Of a stretch of 64,000 bases of DNA, positions 21,897 to 33,508 are shown in pieces. A program made the translations under genes and the position numbers. The stretch comes from Macrosoma leucophasiata (lineage: Eukaryota; Arthropoda; Insecta; Lepidoptera; Hedylidae). Where the stretch lies: positions 24,537,001-24,601,000 of the forward strand of contig JAWQUS010000001.1 in NCBI GenBank assembly GCA_036365455.1, in the 5' to 3' direction. The notes below the pieces were generated by a model that was not told the DNA's origin, searched no databases, and saw only the letters and a list, made by a program, of their open reading frames with translations. Numbering within the stretch: the stretch's first letter is position 1; the number at the start of each line of letters is the position of its first letter.

Positions 21897-22179
21897 TATT
21901 TATTATGTGCATACAGTATACCTACATTGTAGCATGTTTGCATATAATAAGAACATGTCCATCATGTTTAAGAGCCCCGAGTAACAGATGCGAGTCCAAT
22001 AACATTCAACGGATCCATTGTTAAACTCTGCCGCAGCGACTAATAATCTTCTTATTGGAAATTACATAGTATTATTGATTATTTGAGAGCCTCTTATGTG
22101 GCCGTAGTATTACTACACAACTTAGCTTTGTACAGAAATTCAGAGTGATTAGGGTGATTACATTCATTACATTTTAATT

Positions 22180-22430
22180 AGGCACCACCGCATTACCCGA
22201 TTTACTTGCCGCTAAATGGTAGTTTTCAGCACTATCGTGTTCCGGTCAGGTGGTAATGTACGGCCCTGTAATTTCCGGCACAGAGGCATAGCACCTTAGG
22301 CCTCAGGAGTGGTAACGCATTTGCATTTTGACCTTGGTCTTTGTGTGGGTGTCTATAGGCTGCAGTCATCACTTAACATCAATGTGTACTGCATGCTTGT
22401 TTGCCACTTCAATTACATAAAAAAAAAAAA
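22180..22430 (+). repeat. SINE-A, lacking first 40 bases
   Basis: It begins GGCACCACCGCATTACC and is then well conserved to TTGCCACTTCAATTACATAA and an A tail. Confidence 0.85.
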
Positions 22431-22544
22431 TGCATCAATACATTAACTACTATATTGGTCAACAACATAATAATCTCAATACATCTCACAATTTATGTCT
22501 CACAGTTATGTCAACTATTGTCAACAGGCTCGTGGGTATCTGTA

Positions 22545-22655
22545 GTGTGTAGTGTGCTGTATCGTGGGTGTTCGCATGTATGCTTGAATGCATGCATTTA
22601 TCTGCCTACCCCTTCGGGGTTTACAGGCGTGAAGTTACGTTACATTTCACAATAC
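22545..22655 (+). repeat. repeat D, 3' part
   Basis: It contains ATCGTGGGTGTTCGCATGTA, TGCTTGAATGCATGCATTTA and CTGCCTACCCCTTCGGGGTT. Matches 2888, 10625 and 33680 copies. Confidence 0.7.
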
Positions 22656-23190
22656 TTGTTTGCTCCGATCTCCTAGTTTAACAGCAAGCCACGAGCTTTT
22701 GCCATTTGACATTATACATTTAAATACAAATTTAAAAGACATGATGAAACCTACCTCGAGCAGTTTCGCTACAGAGAGTCATTTAGAATGATCCATTAAC
22801 ACTTTCTATAACTATAATTTGGTTGAGAGAACACATGCTGATAAATCGGCTATGCGCTGAGGTTTTAAGGTAAATTCTTTGTATTAATTAATGATCTTGG
22901 ATTCATGTCTGTTATTTGCTACAACTTTGGGATACATTTTAATACACTGCTATAAAAATGTTATAATTTAGTACTTGTAAGTGAAAATTTACTGAAATTG
23001 TGCCTATCAAACAATAGCAACACCCAAATAAACATTATTAGTGTTACTTACTAGGACAAGTGAACAATTCGGCGCAAATTAAATGAAAAATACTGCGTCT
23101 TACTTTAATTTAGTATCAGATAGCCTTGTCAATCAGCTGTTCACGTTGTGCTACATTCGTGGTCAGGAAATCGAGGGGAACTTTTATGGC
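22656..23190. other. AT-rich start of the putative NRBP first intron
   Basis: Non-coding AT-rich sequence immediately downstream (minus strand) of the NRBP exon donor. No second exon is visible. Confidence 0.5.
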
Positions 23191-23196
23191 ACTTAC

Positions 23197-23322
23197 CTCT
23201 TCGCGTCGCTTTAGCCACCGGCCGCAGGGACTCTCCTCCAGGATTTCGCTCTCATCCTCCGAATCCTCCCCGCTTTCCCTCGGAGACTTGCGCTCCTTAT
23301 CGATGCTCCTACCTCCCGACAT
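23197..23322 (-). CDS. Madm: first coding exon of nuclear receptor-binding protein (NRBP/Madm)
   Basis: The 126-base exon encodes 42 residues starting MSGGRSIDKERK and ending WLKRREE. Residues 20-38 (EDSEDESEILEESPCGRW plus flanks) reproduce the signature acidic stretch of NRBP proteins, SEDESEILEESPCGRW, which I recall as near-identical in vertebrate NRBP1. The exon stops exactly at codon boundary GAG, followed by a perfect donor GTAAGT (23196-23191), where the conserved protein continues VNQR. The ATG at 23320-23322 is the first ATG in frame; upstream in-frame codons give no conserved sequence. NRBP/Madm is a cytoplasmic pseudokinase adaptor, linked in flies to growth and secretory trafficking. 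The pseudokinase domain itself would be in later exons at lower coordinates, none of which I could see. Confidence 0.88.
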
Positions 23323-23600
23323 AGCACCGACTTTCACACAACACACCCACGAAACCGACCACTGCACCGTCAACTATATCTCACAGACGTTTTCCACCAG
23401 AAAAACACTCGGATATATCAACAAAATACACCTTTTCTTGTAACCACAACCAAGGTTGCAAGACGAGACGTCACGAACGTTTCATCCCAATCCATTATTC
23501 GATGCGCTGCACTGTGTGAAACGATCCGACACTGCGAGTTTATTGAGTTTCAAGATTATTCTACACGACGCGATAAGACGCAGCGAGTCCAGTGAGCTTA
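23323..23600 (-). promoter_or_regulatory. 5' leader and likely promoter of the NRBP homologue
   Basis: The 250 bp upstream of the NRBP ATG are richer in GC and CpG than the neighbourhood and free of repeats. GAGACGTCACG (about 23465-23475) contains a CRE-like GACGTCA core. No clear TATA box is placed. Assigning promoter function rests on position only. Confidence 0.4.
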
Positions 23601-24947
23601 CTCATGATAATTGAAATAAATTGTTCACCGGCGGCGTATCTCGACGTATTTCTGTCCGACACAAATATAAAACCATAGAGCCGATTAGAGCCACATTCAC
23701 TTTTCCTGTTTTTTGCATTCATAGACAACCAGCTCTGCTTTTTGAAATTTATTCTGTCTTTTACAAATTGTAAGATGAAAATTATTATTCGTCTTTTGAG
23801 ATATCTGACTAATGAGATATTTTTAAAAGAATATAATAATAATTTAGAGAAATCTATAATGATCTTCATTTTCTAATATGTTCATGTTACGCCATCTATG
23901 AGGTATATATGATAACATTACTGGGAATGAGCGAGGAAAAGAGTTAGCGACATCTAGCAAAGAATTTGAATTAACCTTTCCTTATATCTGCATACTACCA
24001 TCTGTGGACGCATTACGAAATCAATTGTTCCCTTGTAAAAAGTACATCAAATCACTAAAAGATGGCGCTATATTTTATGCTAAAGCAAAGATTAAGTAAT
24101 AATACTACGGCTAAAGTCACTGTTGTAGCCACAGAGTACTATAATACATACTGAAAGTTGTAACACAGTTAGTGTAATTAACACGTTCGTTTTCTTTAGA
24201 CTGTGGTTGTAGTTTATCACAAATAGGTATTTTGTGACTGCATATTGCAAACCAAGAAACTAAATTTTATAAAGGAGGAGCCTAAATAGTTCATCTACTA
24301 TCTATTAAACAAAACTATCACTTCTCTACGCCGGGTTTTAGGTTCAATCCCCGGGTCTATTGGATTTTATTAAATTTTTTGGAAGTTACTCAGTGCCACC
24401 CTCGGAATAAAATACCTCATACGTATTGACGTAGACACGGTAGACATATTATTATAAAATACTAATAATATAATTAATGTATGTGAAAATCGACGCAATG
24501 GAATATAACAGTCCCACGTTATATGTACGAAACGTGTTTCCATTTAATCTTTTAATCGAGCTCTATAAATAAATTAAATCACTTCAATACAAACAAGCGT
24601 TCAAAGAGATTTTTTTATGCTATTGCGAAAAGATAGTGTAAGGGAGGGTTTTTTTTAATATTATATAACAGTTATTTAAATGTAGTTACGTAAGTTTCTA
24701 CTTACACCTAGTTAAGTTTTTTTTTTTGCTATGGAAAAAACTGTCTGAGGTGTCACATGTGGGAGTTGTGGGACCGCCCGATTGGAACGAAGTTTCTCTT
24801 CAAAATCTAATGAAGCACTTTCACAATCCATTGTTTATTTTTTAAAATATTTAAAATAACTAAAACAACATACCTACCTATACACGAACACGAAAAAACA
24901 ATGTACATACACAACAGACGCACGCGTCGCGTGGCTTGTCACTGTCG

Positions 24948-24948
<1 letters not shown>

Positions 24949-24983
<35 letters not shown>
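24949..24983. repeat. (GA)n microsatellite
   Basis: An uninterrupted run of about 17 GA units. Confidence 0.95.
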
Positions 24984-24989
<6 letters not shown>

Positions 24990-25194
24990 TAAGTTGAATC
25001 CTATAGGTCCCCGGCCTGCCCCCTCTCCGAGCGCTACGCACTAAAGCAAAAGTGTCGTGAGGCTTTTTCGTGACGCTCGCCTAGCTCCATTAGCCAGCGT
25101 ACCGGGCGATAAGGAACTTCGTTTCAAAAGATACGTAAAGTGAACGTTTAAAAACTGTGTTGTATGTTCCAAACCATCTAAAATCATCATCATT

Positions 25195-25290
25195 TCAGCC
25201 AAAACATGTCCACAGCTGGAACAAACCCTCCCCATAAGGAGGATATGCCATAATCGCCACGCTTGGCATGCGGATTGGCGATCGCAGTGG
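25195..25290 (-). repeat. LINE-tail repeat (GCTGAAATGATGATG type)
   Basis: CATCATCATTTCAGCCAAAACATGTCCACAGCTGGA, then GCCACGCTTGGCATGCGGATTGG. Diverged relatives occur at 14248, 16893, 44565, 51560-51715 and 54840-54975. The GAT-repeat end is typical of RTE-like tails. Confidence 0.6.
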
Positions 25291-25370
25291 CGGTAGTTTT
25301 ATCGCAGGACGCTGTTACCCATCTTTTTGGATTGAAGAGGTCCGACCCCAGGCCTAGCCTAACCTAGTGA

Positions 25371-25424
25371 AGGAGCATAGCTATGCTCCTAACCAATGAA
25401 GGAGCATAACTATGCTCCTTCATT
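25371..25424. repeat. double palindrome of GGAGCATA
   Basis: AGGAGCATAG/CTATGCTCCT is a perfect 20-bp palindrome at 25371-25390. AATGAAGGAGCATA/AC/TATGCTCCTTCATT is a perfect 14-bp-arm hairpin at 25395-25424. The two share the same core. Confidence 0.9.
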
Positions 25425-25643
25425 GCTATGCTAAGAAACATTTATAATTATTTTTCCAATGAAAACATTATTTAAGAATGTGTACAACAATACTAACGCG
25501 ATTTACATTACATGTCGGTTTAGGTACCTACTAGTAATTAGCAGTCAAAGAAGTCCGTAAGCCCTAAAGCAAGACAAAACTTAAGGAAAGTCGTAAAATG
25601 CGAAGGTCATAAATATTCACAAATGGAAAGGAATAGACTAGAC

Positions 25644-26041
25644 CAGGGTTTCTCAAACTTTCGGCTCCAACGTACCCCTGTTGAAAAGTATCCAGGTGAC
25701 AGCGAACCCCTGAACTAATAATCCCCCCCCCAAAGAAAACTTTAAAATTGACTGTTGAAGATAAGATAAGAAGAATAGTTATAAGAAGAATAGTATTTTT
25801 ATTTCAATAAAAGGTAACAAATAAAGTGCCAAAAGAAATATATTTTACTATGTGATGGGTGTGCTTGTTTCTTGTTACAAATGGAATCAATTTTAGGAGT
25901 AATTTTGTACAATTTTAACTATTATACCTACTCGTAATTCTGACTCGGCGTCAAGTCGATTTATAGTAAATCTTGTCGCGAACCCTCTGCCGTCGAATGG
26001 CGAACCCCTAGGGGTTCACGTACCCACTTTGAGAAACCCTG
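25644..26041. mobile_element. hAT-type MITE with perfect 8-bp target duplication
   Basis: The 398-bp element starts CAGGGTTTCTCAAAC and ends in the inverse, TTTGAGAAACCCTG. It is flanked by identical GACTAGAC octamers at 25636-25643 and 26042-26049. An 8-bp duplication with CAGGG...CCCTG ends is the hAT signature. There is no transposase frame, so it is non-autonomous. The perfect duplication suggests modest age. Confidence 0.92.
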
Positions 26042-26267
26042 GACTAGACATTCTCGTGCGACGCCCTCCGGTTTGAACATCAAGATTTTCATAAGCCTTC
26101 TGAGAATCAGCATATCTAACGATCACTAGTTTTATTGAAACTACCTGTGAAACGGCTTCGTGTTTTATATACCGATCTTACCTACTCTTCAGCCCATTCA
26201 TAGACTGGGATGTTAAAATATCATCTCGATTTTTTCTTATTTTATAACAGAACTTTTCACAAAAATG

Positions 26268-26540
26268 TTTTTATGTAATGGAAGTGGCAAACAAGCATAC
26301 AGTTCACATTATTGTTAAGAGATGACTGCAGCCTATAGACACCCACACGAAGATCAAGGTCAAAATGCAGATGCGTTATCACTCCTGAGGCCTAAGGTGT
26401 TATGTCTCTGTACCGGAAATTACAAGGCCGTACATAACCACCTGACTGGAACACGATAGTGCTGAACACTACCATTGAGCGGCAAGTATATTAGGTAATG
26501 CGGTGGTGCCTACGCCCGCGAGCTCTGTCCCTGGAGCTTG
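26268..26540 (-). repeat. SINE-A, near full length
   Basis: Reverse complement of the family from the A tail (TTTTTATGTAATGGAAGTGG) to the head (GCGGTGGTGCCTACGCCCGC). The last bases of the head are altered (GCTTGGTGGAGC). Confidence 0.85.
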
Positions 26541-26644
26541 GTGGAGCTAATAAAATACATAGTAATCTCATTAAATGTTCTTGTAATTCAGAGTTCATAA
26601 TGAGATAATAATAGAGACGTAATTATAAAGAGATGAAGGATATA

Positions 26645-26715
26645 TCTTTATCTCTGATGACCCCCGACCCGGGGATCGAACCCAGGACCCAGCGTAGCAG
26701 TATCGGCCTACAAGA
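26645..26715 (-). repeat. tRNA-like B-box fragment
   Basis: The minus strand has CTGGGTTCGATCCCCGGGTC with a strong T stem, similar to 3119-3160. The remainder does not fold as a tRNA. Confidence 0.4.
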
Positions 26716-26996
26716 CTACTAATTTGTTAAACCAGGTAACAGTTACATCTGCAGCCATCACGGTTTTCGCAGGTTTTCGTGAGCTTCATACATTGTAGAA
26801 ATTATATTTCGGTCAGTATCAATTCATAGGATTGATCTGAAAAAATCAATGTCTCATTTGAAATATGAATTAAGAGAGATATTTCGATTTTTTAGCCTTA
26901 CAACATTTTCAAAACCAGATTATATTAAATTTCCTATTAAAGATTCCGTGAATATTTTTTACTATCTTCTAAAAACTTTTGTATTATACTCGTATA

Positions 26997-27166
26997 TTTT
27001 TTATGTTATAAAAGTGGAAAACAAGCATGCAGCTCACATTGATGTTAAGTGATGACTGCAGCCTTTAGACACCTACAGCAAAATCAGAGGTCAAGATGCA
27101 GATGCGTTACCACTCCTAAGGCCTAAGGTGTTATGCCTCTGTGCCGGGAATTACAGGGCCGTACAG
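26997..27166 (-). repeat. SINE-A, 3' two-thirds
   Basis: Reverse complement of the family from the A tail to ATTACAGGGCCGTAC, where it stops. Confidence 0.8.
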
Positions 27167-27604
27167 TTATATAAGATGACTTTTGATTGGGTAAAATAAA
27201 ATGAAGTATTTCGCTATTTTCATAATAGTTTTCATGAACAATTCAAAACTGTTATGAAAAATCTAAATGGATCATAACATATTGTGTAACTGTGAGATTA
27301 AAACGATCTTATCAATTTCCAAGAAACATGCGACTGATTAAGTGATATTACTTTCTAAAAGTATCCAAAGTAGGTATATCCAAACTAACATCACATATTT
27401 CACTATACATATACTAACATATACGTAGGCAAGATTAACAGTGAACCACAAATCACGTTCAGCCACCGTGAAAACGTCTTGTTAAATAAATAACGGTTAA
27501 TACCTGCACATTGTTAATAGTGATCCCGTCGCGCGTCGGCTAGGCTAGATAGAAATATTGTTTTTAGAATTGTACTATCTTACCTTCTATAAGATGGTAT
27601 CTGT
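27167..27604. other. AT-rich non-coding
   Basis: No repeat or gene recognised. Confidence 0.4.
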
Positions 27605-27811
27605 GATGGTTGCAGAGGCCCAGGAAGACCAAAACTGACCTACCATGACCAAATAAGTCGAATTCTGTCTGATAGTGGGGTCAAAAGTCTTAGGAATCGG
27701 TGTGCATTTATGAAGAGGATGATGAAGGTAGATGAGGCACGAGAGGTATGTCAGGACCGGGATATCTGGCGGTCTACACTCTCTGCCTACCCCGTTAGGG
27801 ACCTGGCGTGA
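27605..27811 (+). pseudogene. C-terminal tail of a non-LTR retrotransposon ORF2 (RTE-like)
   Basis: A 68-codon open segment ends at TGA and reads RGPGRPKLTYHDQ, then MKRMMKVDEAREVCQDRD and IWRSTLSAYPVRDLA. Such tails, a GRP-basic turn, a MKRMM helix with DEAREVCxDR and a terminal W.S..SAYP, close the ORF2 of RTE-like insect LINEs as I remember them. A second, shorter copy of the same end is at 57786-57863. Upstream reverse-transcriptase motifs are absent, so it is a 5'-truncated insertion. The superfamily call is moderate. Confidence 0.7.
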
Positions 27812-28670
27812 AGATACATAGTACATACATACCTTCTATGAGAGTATGTAATACTCGTATTGATAACTGGGAGATGAATATTTTTGAGCATTTTGATAAA
27901 AGAACACTGTTTCACGCGAAAATTTTCCCAAAGGTGTAAGCAGAACTCTGCGCATCTATACAGAGCTGAAACAGTATGTGTGGAGATTCAACCATGGGCC
28001 TTCATCTCTAAAAATGGTTAAATAGGGATTCACACACTTCACACAATGCATTCAATGTGCATGGAGAAAAAAAAGTAACAGATTTCCTTGAAACTGCACA
28101 ATTTATACTTCATTGTAAATTCTGAAATAAGTTTTTAATTATTTTTGAATAATCAGTCCTTCAGGGTGAAAACTGTCTTACGAACTCTACTAGGAAGAGC
28201 TAGGCCATCTACAGTTTTTTTTCTTAATTAAGGTAAAATACAATTTTGTATTTTTAATCTTGATTCTTTATCGATAAATAAATAAACTTCTGGAAAAGAA
28301 TATAACTGTATGTTTCATAATCATTCAACAGATACGTTGGACGAAAATCTAATATACAACTGGACGTGTACCAGAGAATTACTTCCCTGCCATTAAATTC
28401 GAATAATCGCCATCGGATTGCAAACGTCTGAGACAGTCCGGCAGACTTGTAATGGTTGTGTCTTCAGTGTTAGCGGTTTTAATAAGCAACATTTACTTTT
28501 GTAACAGCTCTGTACTAAACAAGTAGCTGAAATTAATATCAACTTATAATAATTATACAAGATACAAAATAAATTCACACCTGTATTCGCCGGATATATA
28601 AAAATGACAATACATGTTATTTGTTATATGTCATTATGCTTAGTCTTATCTTAGTGATATTCTCCATTAT
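27812..28670. other. AT-rich non-coding
   Basis: No supported gene or repeat match; only short chance frames. Confidence 0.4.
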
Positions 28671-28903
28671 AGTAGTAACACACGATCCACCGACCAAATC
28701 CGCTCTCGCTACACACGACCAGATTCGGTCCGGGGGACCGAATTCGCTTACCAAAGCTGCACGAGCGGATCGCATCGGAATTGAATTATTAATGATTAAT
28801 AATAATGATGACCACCGGACTCTTCTACACACGTCTAGTTTTGGTTCGGAGCGTACAGAATCCGCTGGCCGCTCCGTACCAAATCTGATCGTGTGTTACT
28901 ACT
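28671..28903. mobile_element. MITE with perfect 17-bp terminal inverted repeats
   Basis: AGTAGTAACACACGATC at the left is exactly mirrored by GATCGTGTGTTACTACT at the right; the total is 233 bp. Subterminal sequence repeats ACACACGA and GACCAAATCCGCTC-like phrases. The target duplication is not obvious. The frames at 28617-28832 (-) and 28621-28977 (+) merely cross it. Confidence 0.8.
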
Positions 28904-29603
28904 GTTCTACTTTTCTAATTTGCAAATTGACACGTATATCAATTGTTGTTTGCTTGTTTGTTTTTGACTTATCATAAGTGGTGATTGTCAAAGCGGTGAG
29001 CCCAAGGGGACACCCTTGCAGGGGCACCCTAAATAAAAACATAAATAAATTTTCTTTCTTCTGAATTTTCTCTTCAGATTTTCTTATTTCATAATAATGT
29101 TTCCATTCGGATATACTGGTCTTTTTATTAAATGAAAAGAAAAATGGAACACCAGATCCGCTACAACTGCCTCCATACAACCACAGCCAATTGAAGTGTG
29201 AGCGTGTAGGTGACAAGTGGCTGACACACTTGCTTCACACAATGTATGATTAATGTGCCACTAGCAGGGCCTTGTCTACTCCTCACTATACTACTTTCTT
29301 CTTTGGAAGGAAGTGATCTTTTGATTTTTATAAGCCTAATACTGTTGCTCGAGTAGAAAAAATCAAACCACTTATCAATATCAAAACACATTTGGCTTTT
29401 ACTGTATTTCGATTCTCACTCCGCTATTGAATTTTGAAGTGCGGAATTCTGTATTTTGTGAGAAGTAAAGTATACAAGTAGGTACTATGTATGTTGGAAG
29501 TACATAATAAATATGTAAAAGTGCTGAGTTTGAAGTAACTAAGTACTCTTACATAAATTCTTATACAGGTACATGTTTTTTATATAAATTCATATTTTTT
29601 TCT
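28904..29603. other. non-coding, nothing recognised
   Basis: Two minus-strand frames of 76 and 105 codons occur here (29161-29391, 28899-29216), but they have low-complexity lysine-rich or hydrophobic content and no motif. I do not support them as genes. Confidence 0.35.
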
Positions 29604-29874
29604 AGTGGTAGAGCTCTAATGGCGGAGCTCGCGGGCGTAGGCACCACTGCATTACCTGCCACTAAACGGTAGTGTTCAGCACTATCGTGTTCTGGTCAGG
29701 TGGTAATGAACGGCCCTGTAATTTCCGGCGCAGAGGCATAACACCTTAGGTCTTAAGAGTGGTAACGCATCTGCATTTTGACCTTGGTCTTTGGAAGGTG
29801 TTTTTAAGCTGCAGGCATCACTTAACATCAATGTGAACTCCATGCTTGTTTGTTACTTTCATTACATTTAAAAA
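29604..29874 (+). repeat. SINE-A, full length
   Basis: Head AGTGGTAGAGCTCTAATGGC, middle CACTATCGTGTTCTGGTCAG, end CATGCTTGTTTGTTACTTTC plus ATTACATTTAAAAA. Confidence 0.85.
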
Positions 29875-30615
29875 CTACATAATATGTACAAAACTTGTAA
29901 AAATGTTTTTTTTTTTGCTAATTTAAGATAGTTTTGAATTATTACCATTTTGATAGAAGACGTGTTTGTTTATGAACAACGAGCGAAGGTCACTTTTCGT
30001 ACCCCGATGTTGTCTGATCTCGTACACGTTCCTGATATATTCAAACAGACCTTATTGATTCATCGTACACCTCTACATTGTTGATTAAATAATTCAATTT
30101 AGCTTGAAGTAATAAAATATGCATACAAAGGACACACATTTATCCAATTACTAAATATTACGAATGATACGATTTCGTTTGAATTTGCATTTTTATAGCA
30201 ACACACAGACACTAAAATGGCTGCTATAAAAAACCGTGTGTAATGAAAATATGATTAGTGTATTGAAACGAAAAAATAACACAAAAAGAGACAATATTTA
30301 ATGCGCAGTTATTTTCGTCTGAACTGAATGTAGAAATATATAATACAAGGTACTTAGCATGTTTACGAAAGCTTTTAGGCTTGGCCAAAAAAATACAGTC
30401 TGAAAACATTTAATATTTCATCCAACCCGGCTCTGTGTCTGTGAAAGTGTTCCCACTGCTTATAACAGAATGTTACATGCTGCAATATGTTAAAAATGTT
30501 ATGAAGCTCTTTAACAATACCTTTATTTTATGTGTATACCTACTTAATAGTTATTTATTGAAAAAAAATGATTAACTTTGAATAAACATTTTTATTTGTA
30601 TGTTTGTATATACAT
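29875..30615. other. AT-rich non-coding
   Basis: No gene or matched repeat seen. Confidence 0.4.
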
Positions 30616-30799
30616 ACTAGCTGTTGCCCACGGGTTCGCCCGCGTCAATGTCGTTTAAAAAGTAGCCTACGTTCTTTCTCAAAGTTAACTTTTTCTCTGT
30701 ACCAAATTTCATTAAAATCCGTTCAGTCGTTTGGACCTGAAAAGGTAACAAACAGACAGACAGACAGACAGAGTTACTTTCGCATTTATAATATTATAT
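30616..30799 (+). repeat. C-element with (GACA)n
   Basis: Starts ACTAGCTGTTGCCCACGGGT, continues CCAAATTTCATTAAAATCCG, TCAGTCGTTTGGACCTGAAA and (CAGA)n at about 30752, and ends CGCATTTATAATATTATATT. This is the layout of CR1-like LINE 3' ends and the SINEs that borrow them. Confidence 0.7.
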
Positions 30800-31004
30800 T
30801 TTTGCTAGGTTTCCCTTTCTCGAGCCTCCCGCTCGGTATACTAAGCGCCCGCCCTGAGACCCTCAGGGAAAGGGTCGCTCAGTTTCCCCACTAAGAAAAA
30901 TTGTATTCCCCAACACCTTGATAATCGGATTATATTGGATGGAGGTAAGGACGTATGGACGATTAGGATCGGTATGTTGTAGAATTGTTAAAAAAATATA
31001 ATTT

Positions 31005-31185
31005 AACACTGGTAGAATTGATGAGTGGCCGAATATCAAGCTGGTAGAATTACAGACTTGCAGAATTGCTCACTGACACACTCAGATCCTATCAGACTGA
31101 GAGATTGGCAAAATTCCAGACTGGCAGACTAACAAAACATCAGATTGGTTGACTGGCACACCGATAGACTGATGTTCCATATTAT
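31005..31185. repeat. degenerate minisatellite (GACTGGCAGAATT)n
   Basis: The phrase (A)GACTGGCAGAATT recurs about eight to ten times in degenerate form (CTGGTAGAATTACAGACTTG, ACTGAGAGATTGGCAAAATT, AGACTGGCAGACTAACAAAA) with a period of roughly 15-22 bases. Confidence 0.6.
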
Positions 31186-32200
31186 TATAGGTATTGAGGA
31201 AGGCTATATGCTATATACCTTCGCGCTAAGACCAATAAGAGCAGAGCATCTATGAGAAATAACCCGTGCACGAAATTGGGGCGGGTCGCTAGTATCAATA
31301 TTCATTTTGTAATGTTTTAAATGACATGATTTCAGACTTATCGTATAAAAAGCAAAAAGGGTAATTTTCCTCTTATTTATCAATGTTTGTTTATTGAATT
31401 GAAATATAAACAAAGCCGTAATTAACAGCTATTTTCTATCACAAAATACAATTTTCCAGATAGAAGGTTGTTGACAGGCAAATGAAGTAAACAAGTTTTT
31501 AAAAATAAATCGTTCTGCCTGTGGAGAAATATTGAAGGTGAGACCGATTTACAAAAGAGGGGTGACAGTACTTCACGCCTGTATTTTCCAAAATGATGGA
31601 CATGCGTGAATGGATAATTATAGATATCCTGGAAGAAAAACCTTCAGATTAAATTAAATTAATTAATTTCAACACGTAACGCCCAACTTTTATAAGCCAA
31701 CTCAATAGTCGACCAAATGTAATTTACTTTAAAAATTTGAACAATTCCATAGAAAATATGTTTCTTTTTATTTCATTATTCAAACTTAAAAACTACGAAA
31801 CCCTACACTGCGCGTGACCCGACACGCACTTGACCGGTTTTTCCTTTTAAGGTACGGAATCCCAAAATGCTTAGAACTGAAGTGCTTCGTTAATCGCCGC
31901 GCTTATGTGACTTAGTCCATACACTGAAGGTCGTCGAGAAAGAAGGAGGATTATGCGTGCAGACAGAAGAGTGAAACAATAAAACTTAATGCGGTTTGCA
32001 TTCAGAGATTGCAGAGGTGAAGACTCCCATTGACGCGCGCCGACTACTGTGTCATCGTTTTAGGGTGTGCCCTCTAAACGCGCGTCTTGAAGATTTCTTG
32101 ATAATATTTACCAAATTAACGTCGAATAACAAATAATTACGAAACCTAAAAACATCTATACCAAAACCTGACATTTAAATGTTGGGAATGGGACATGTTA
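31186..32200. other. AT-rich non-coding
   Basis: A short phrase GTGCACGAAATTGGGGCGGGTCGCTAGT (about 31265-31292) looks like the 3' end of an unidentified repeat. Otherwise nothing recognised. Confidence 0.35.
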
Positions 32201-32204
32201 GAGA

Positions 32205-32530
32205 AATTACAGGTCCGTACATTACCAAAATAGTGCTGAACATTACCATATCGCGGCAAGTAGACTGGGTAATCCGGTGATGCCAACGATCGCGAGCTCC
32301 GTCACTGAAGCTGTGAAGTGGTGGTAAAGCTTGAGCGATGATGCTCGAAGGCGTAGGCCACCGCTTTATCTTGTCTTTTAGTAAGTAGAAGTGTTAATCG
32401 CTACCGTTTTTGGTTGGGAGATATTTCGGATATATAGCGTATTTCATACATTGACTTTTGTGTAGAAGTCTGTAGACTGCGAAACTATTCACTTACCATC
32501 GATGTGTGAATTGAATATTTGTTTGCCACC
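32205..32530. repeat. two SINE-A copies head to head
   Basis: At 32205-32310 a minus-strand head part (GGTCCGTACATTACC...GCGAGCTCCGTCACTG) is followed at about 32316-32530 by a strongly diverged plus-strand copy (GTGGTGGTAAAGC...CATCGATGTGTGAATTGAAT...GTTTGCCACCATCATTCA). Confidence 0.6.
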
Positions 32531-33300
32531 ATCATTCAATGAACAAAAAAATACAATACAAAAATATGACATAAATTTTATGTGTATTGTACACAGTTTT
32601 GTGATAACAAGTTTGCGTCACAAGTCGCGCTTTTCGTGGCCCCAAACCACTTCATAAGCTGCAGCGTTTCTATCGAGCTATTATCTTCAGAGAGCCGCTC
32701 GCCGTATCTTCAACGTACCCAGATTCTATTATAGATGCTGCTCATTTCTGTATCTCTGCCATTTTTATATCGAAAATTTGTCTAACCAACTCGCCCACTG
32801 GTTTTCTTAGTCCAATAGTTTTTTTAACTTTATCTTGATTTGAATTTATGAGATTACATTTTAATCTGAAACATAGACCAGTGTACAATTGTTAGATATC
32901 TTTCAATCAAGAATCTTGATGTGTTCTAAGATTTTCGCGAGCTACACTCATTAAAATAAACTGTTTTTACGGGTTTATCTCACCATGGTACGAGTAGGAT
33001 AGATCATAAAATTAAGTCTGTAGTCAACAGATATTTTAATAAAACCTTAGCGATCATTTCGTTACCAAGAGATAAATGATAACTGAATAATTTTCTTACA
33101 ATCATGTTTTTTTTCTTATGCCGTCCCTGTTCAAATGTGCCAGGCCGGTGTAAAATAGAAAGCATAAAACAGAATAGAACTCTGTCACTGGTTAAGTCCA
33201 TTGTAATTTTCCGAATATTTCTTGAAAGCTGAAAGAGCGTGAAATGGTGAAATAGGGGAAGTGACCAATCGGGTGATGAACAATAAGTACTTATTTGAAT
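32531..33300. other. AT-rich non-coding
   Basis: The phrase GTGTTCTAAGATTTTCGCGAGCTACACTCATT (about 32921-32952) recurs at about 42288-42316 (TTCTTAGGTTTTCGCGAGCTACACTCATT), so part of this stretch is a dispersed repeat. No gene. Confidence 0.45.
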
Positions 33301-33386
33301 ACTAGCTGTGCCCGCGACTTCGTCTAAGTGAGAAAAAACATGATTGTTCAGTATCTACGCGGACGAAGTCGTGGACGCAGCTAGTA
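33301..33386. repeat. paired C-element ends in inverted orientation
   Basis: ACTAGCTGTGCCCGCGACTT...GTC and its inverse GAC...GAAGTCGTGGACGCAGCTAGT enclose only about 36 bases. It is either a foldback product or two heads abutting. Confidence 0.7.
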
Positions 33387-33389
33387 TAA

Positions 33390-33508
33390 AAGTAGCGTAA
33401 GTTATTACATCAGCTATCTGCCAGTGAAAGTCCCGCCAAAATCGAAGACACTCAAATTCTATGTATTTGTATGTAGTTACGTATGTATGTATGTTTGTAT
33501 GGAGATAT
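33390..33508 (+). repeat. LINE-tail module 1
   Basis: ACATCAGCTATCTGCCAGTGAAAGTCCCGCCAAAATCG followed by TTTGTATGTAGTTACGTATG and further TATG repeats. The same module occurs at 34526 and 34660. Confidence 0.65.

Larger units (their letters stand above)
23601..25635. other. intergenic AT-rich DNA with small repeats
   Basis: Contains a tRNA-like B-box stem at about 24328-24360 (GGTTCAATCCCCGGG), a (GA)n microsatellite at about 24950-24983, a LINE-tail repeat at 25195-25290 and the palindromes at 25371-25424. The 102-codon minus-strand frame at 23561-23869 has no recognisable feature. No gene supported. Confidence 0.45.
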
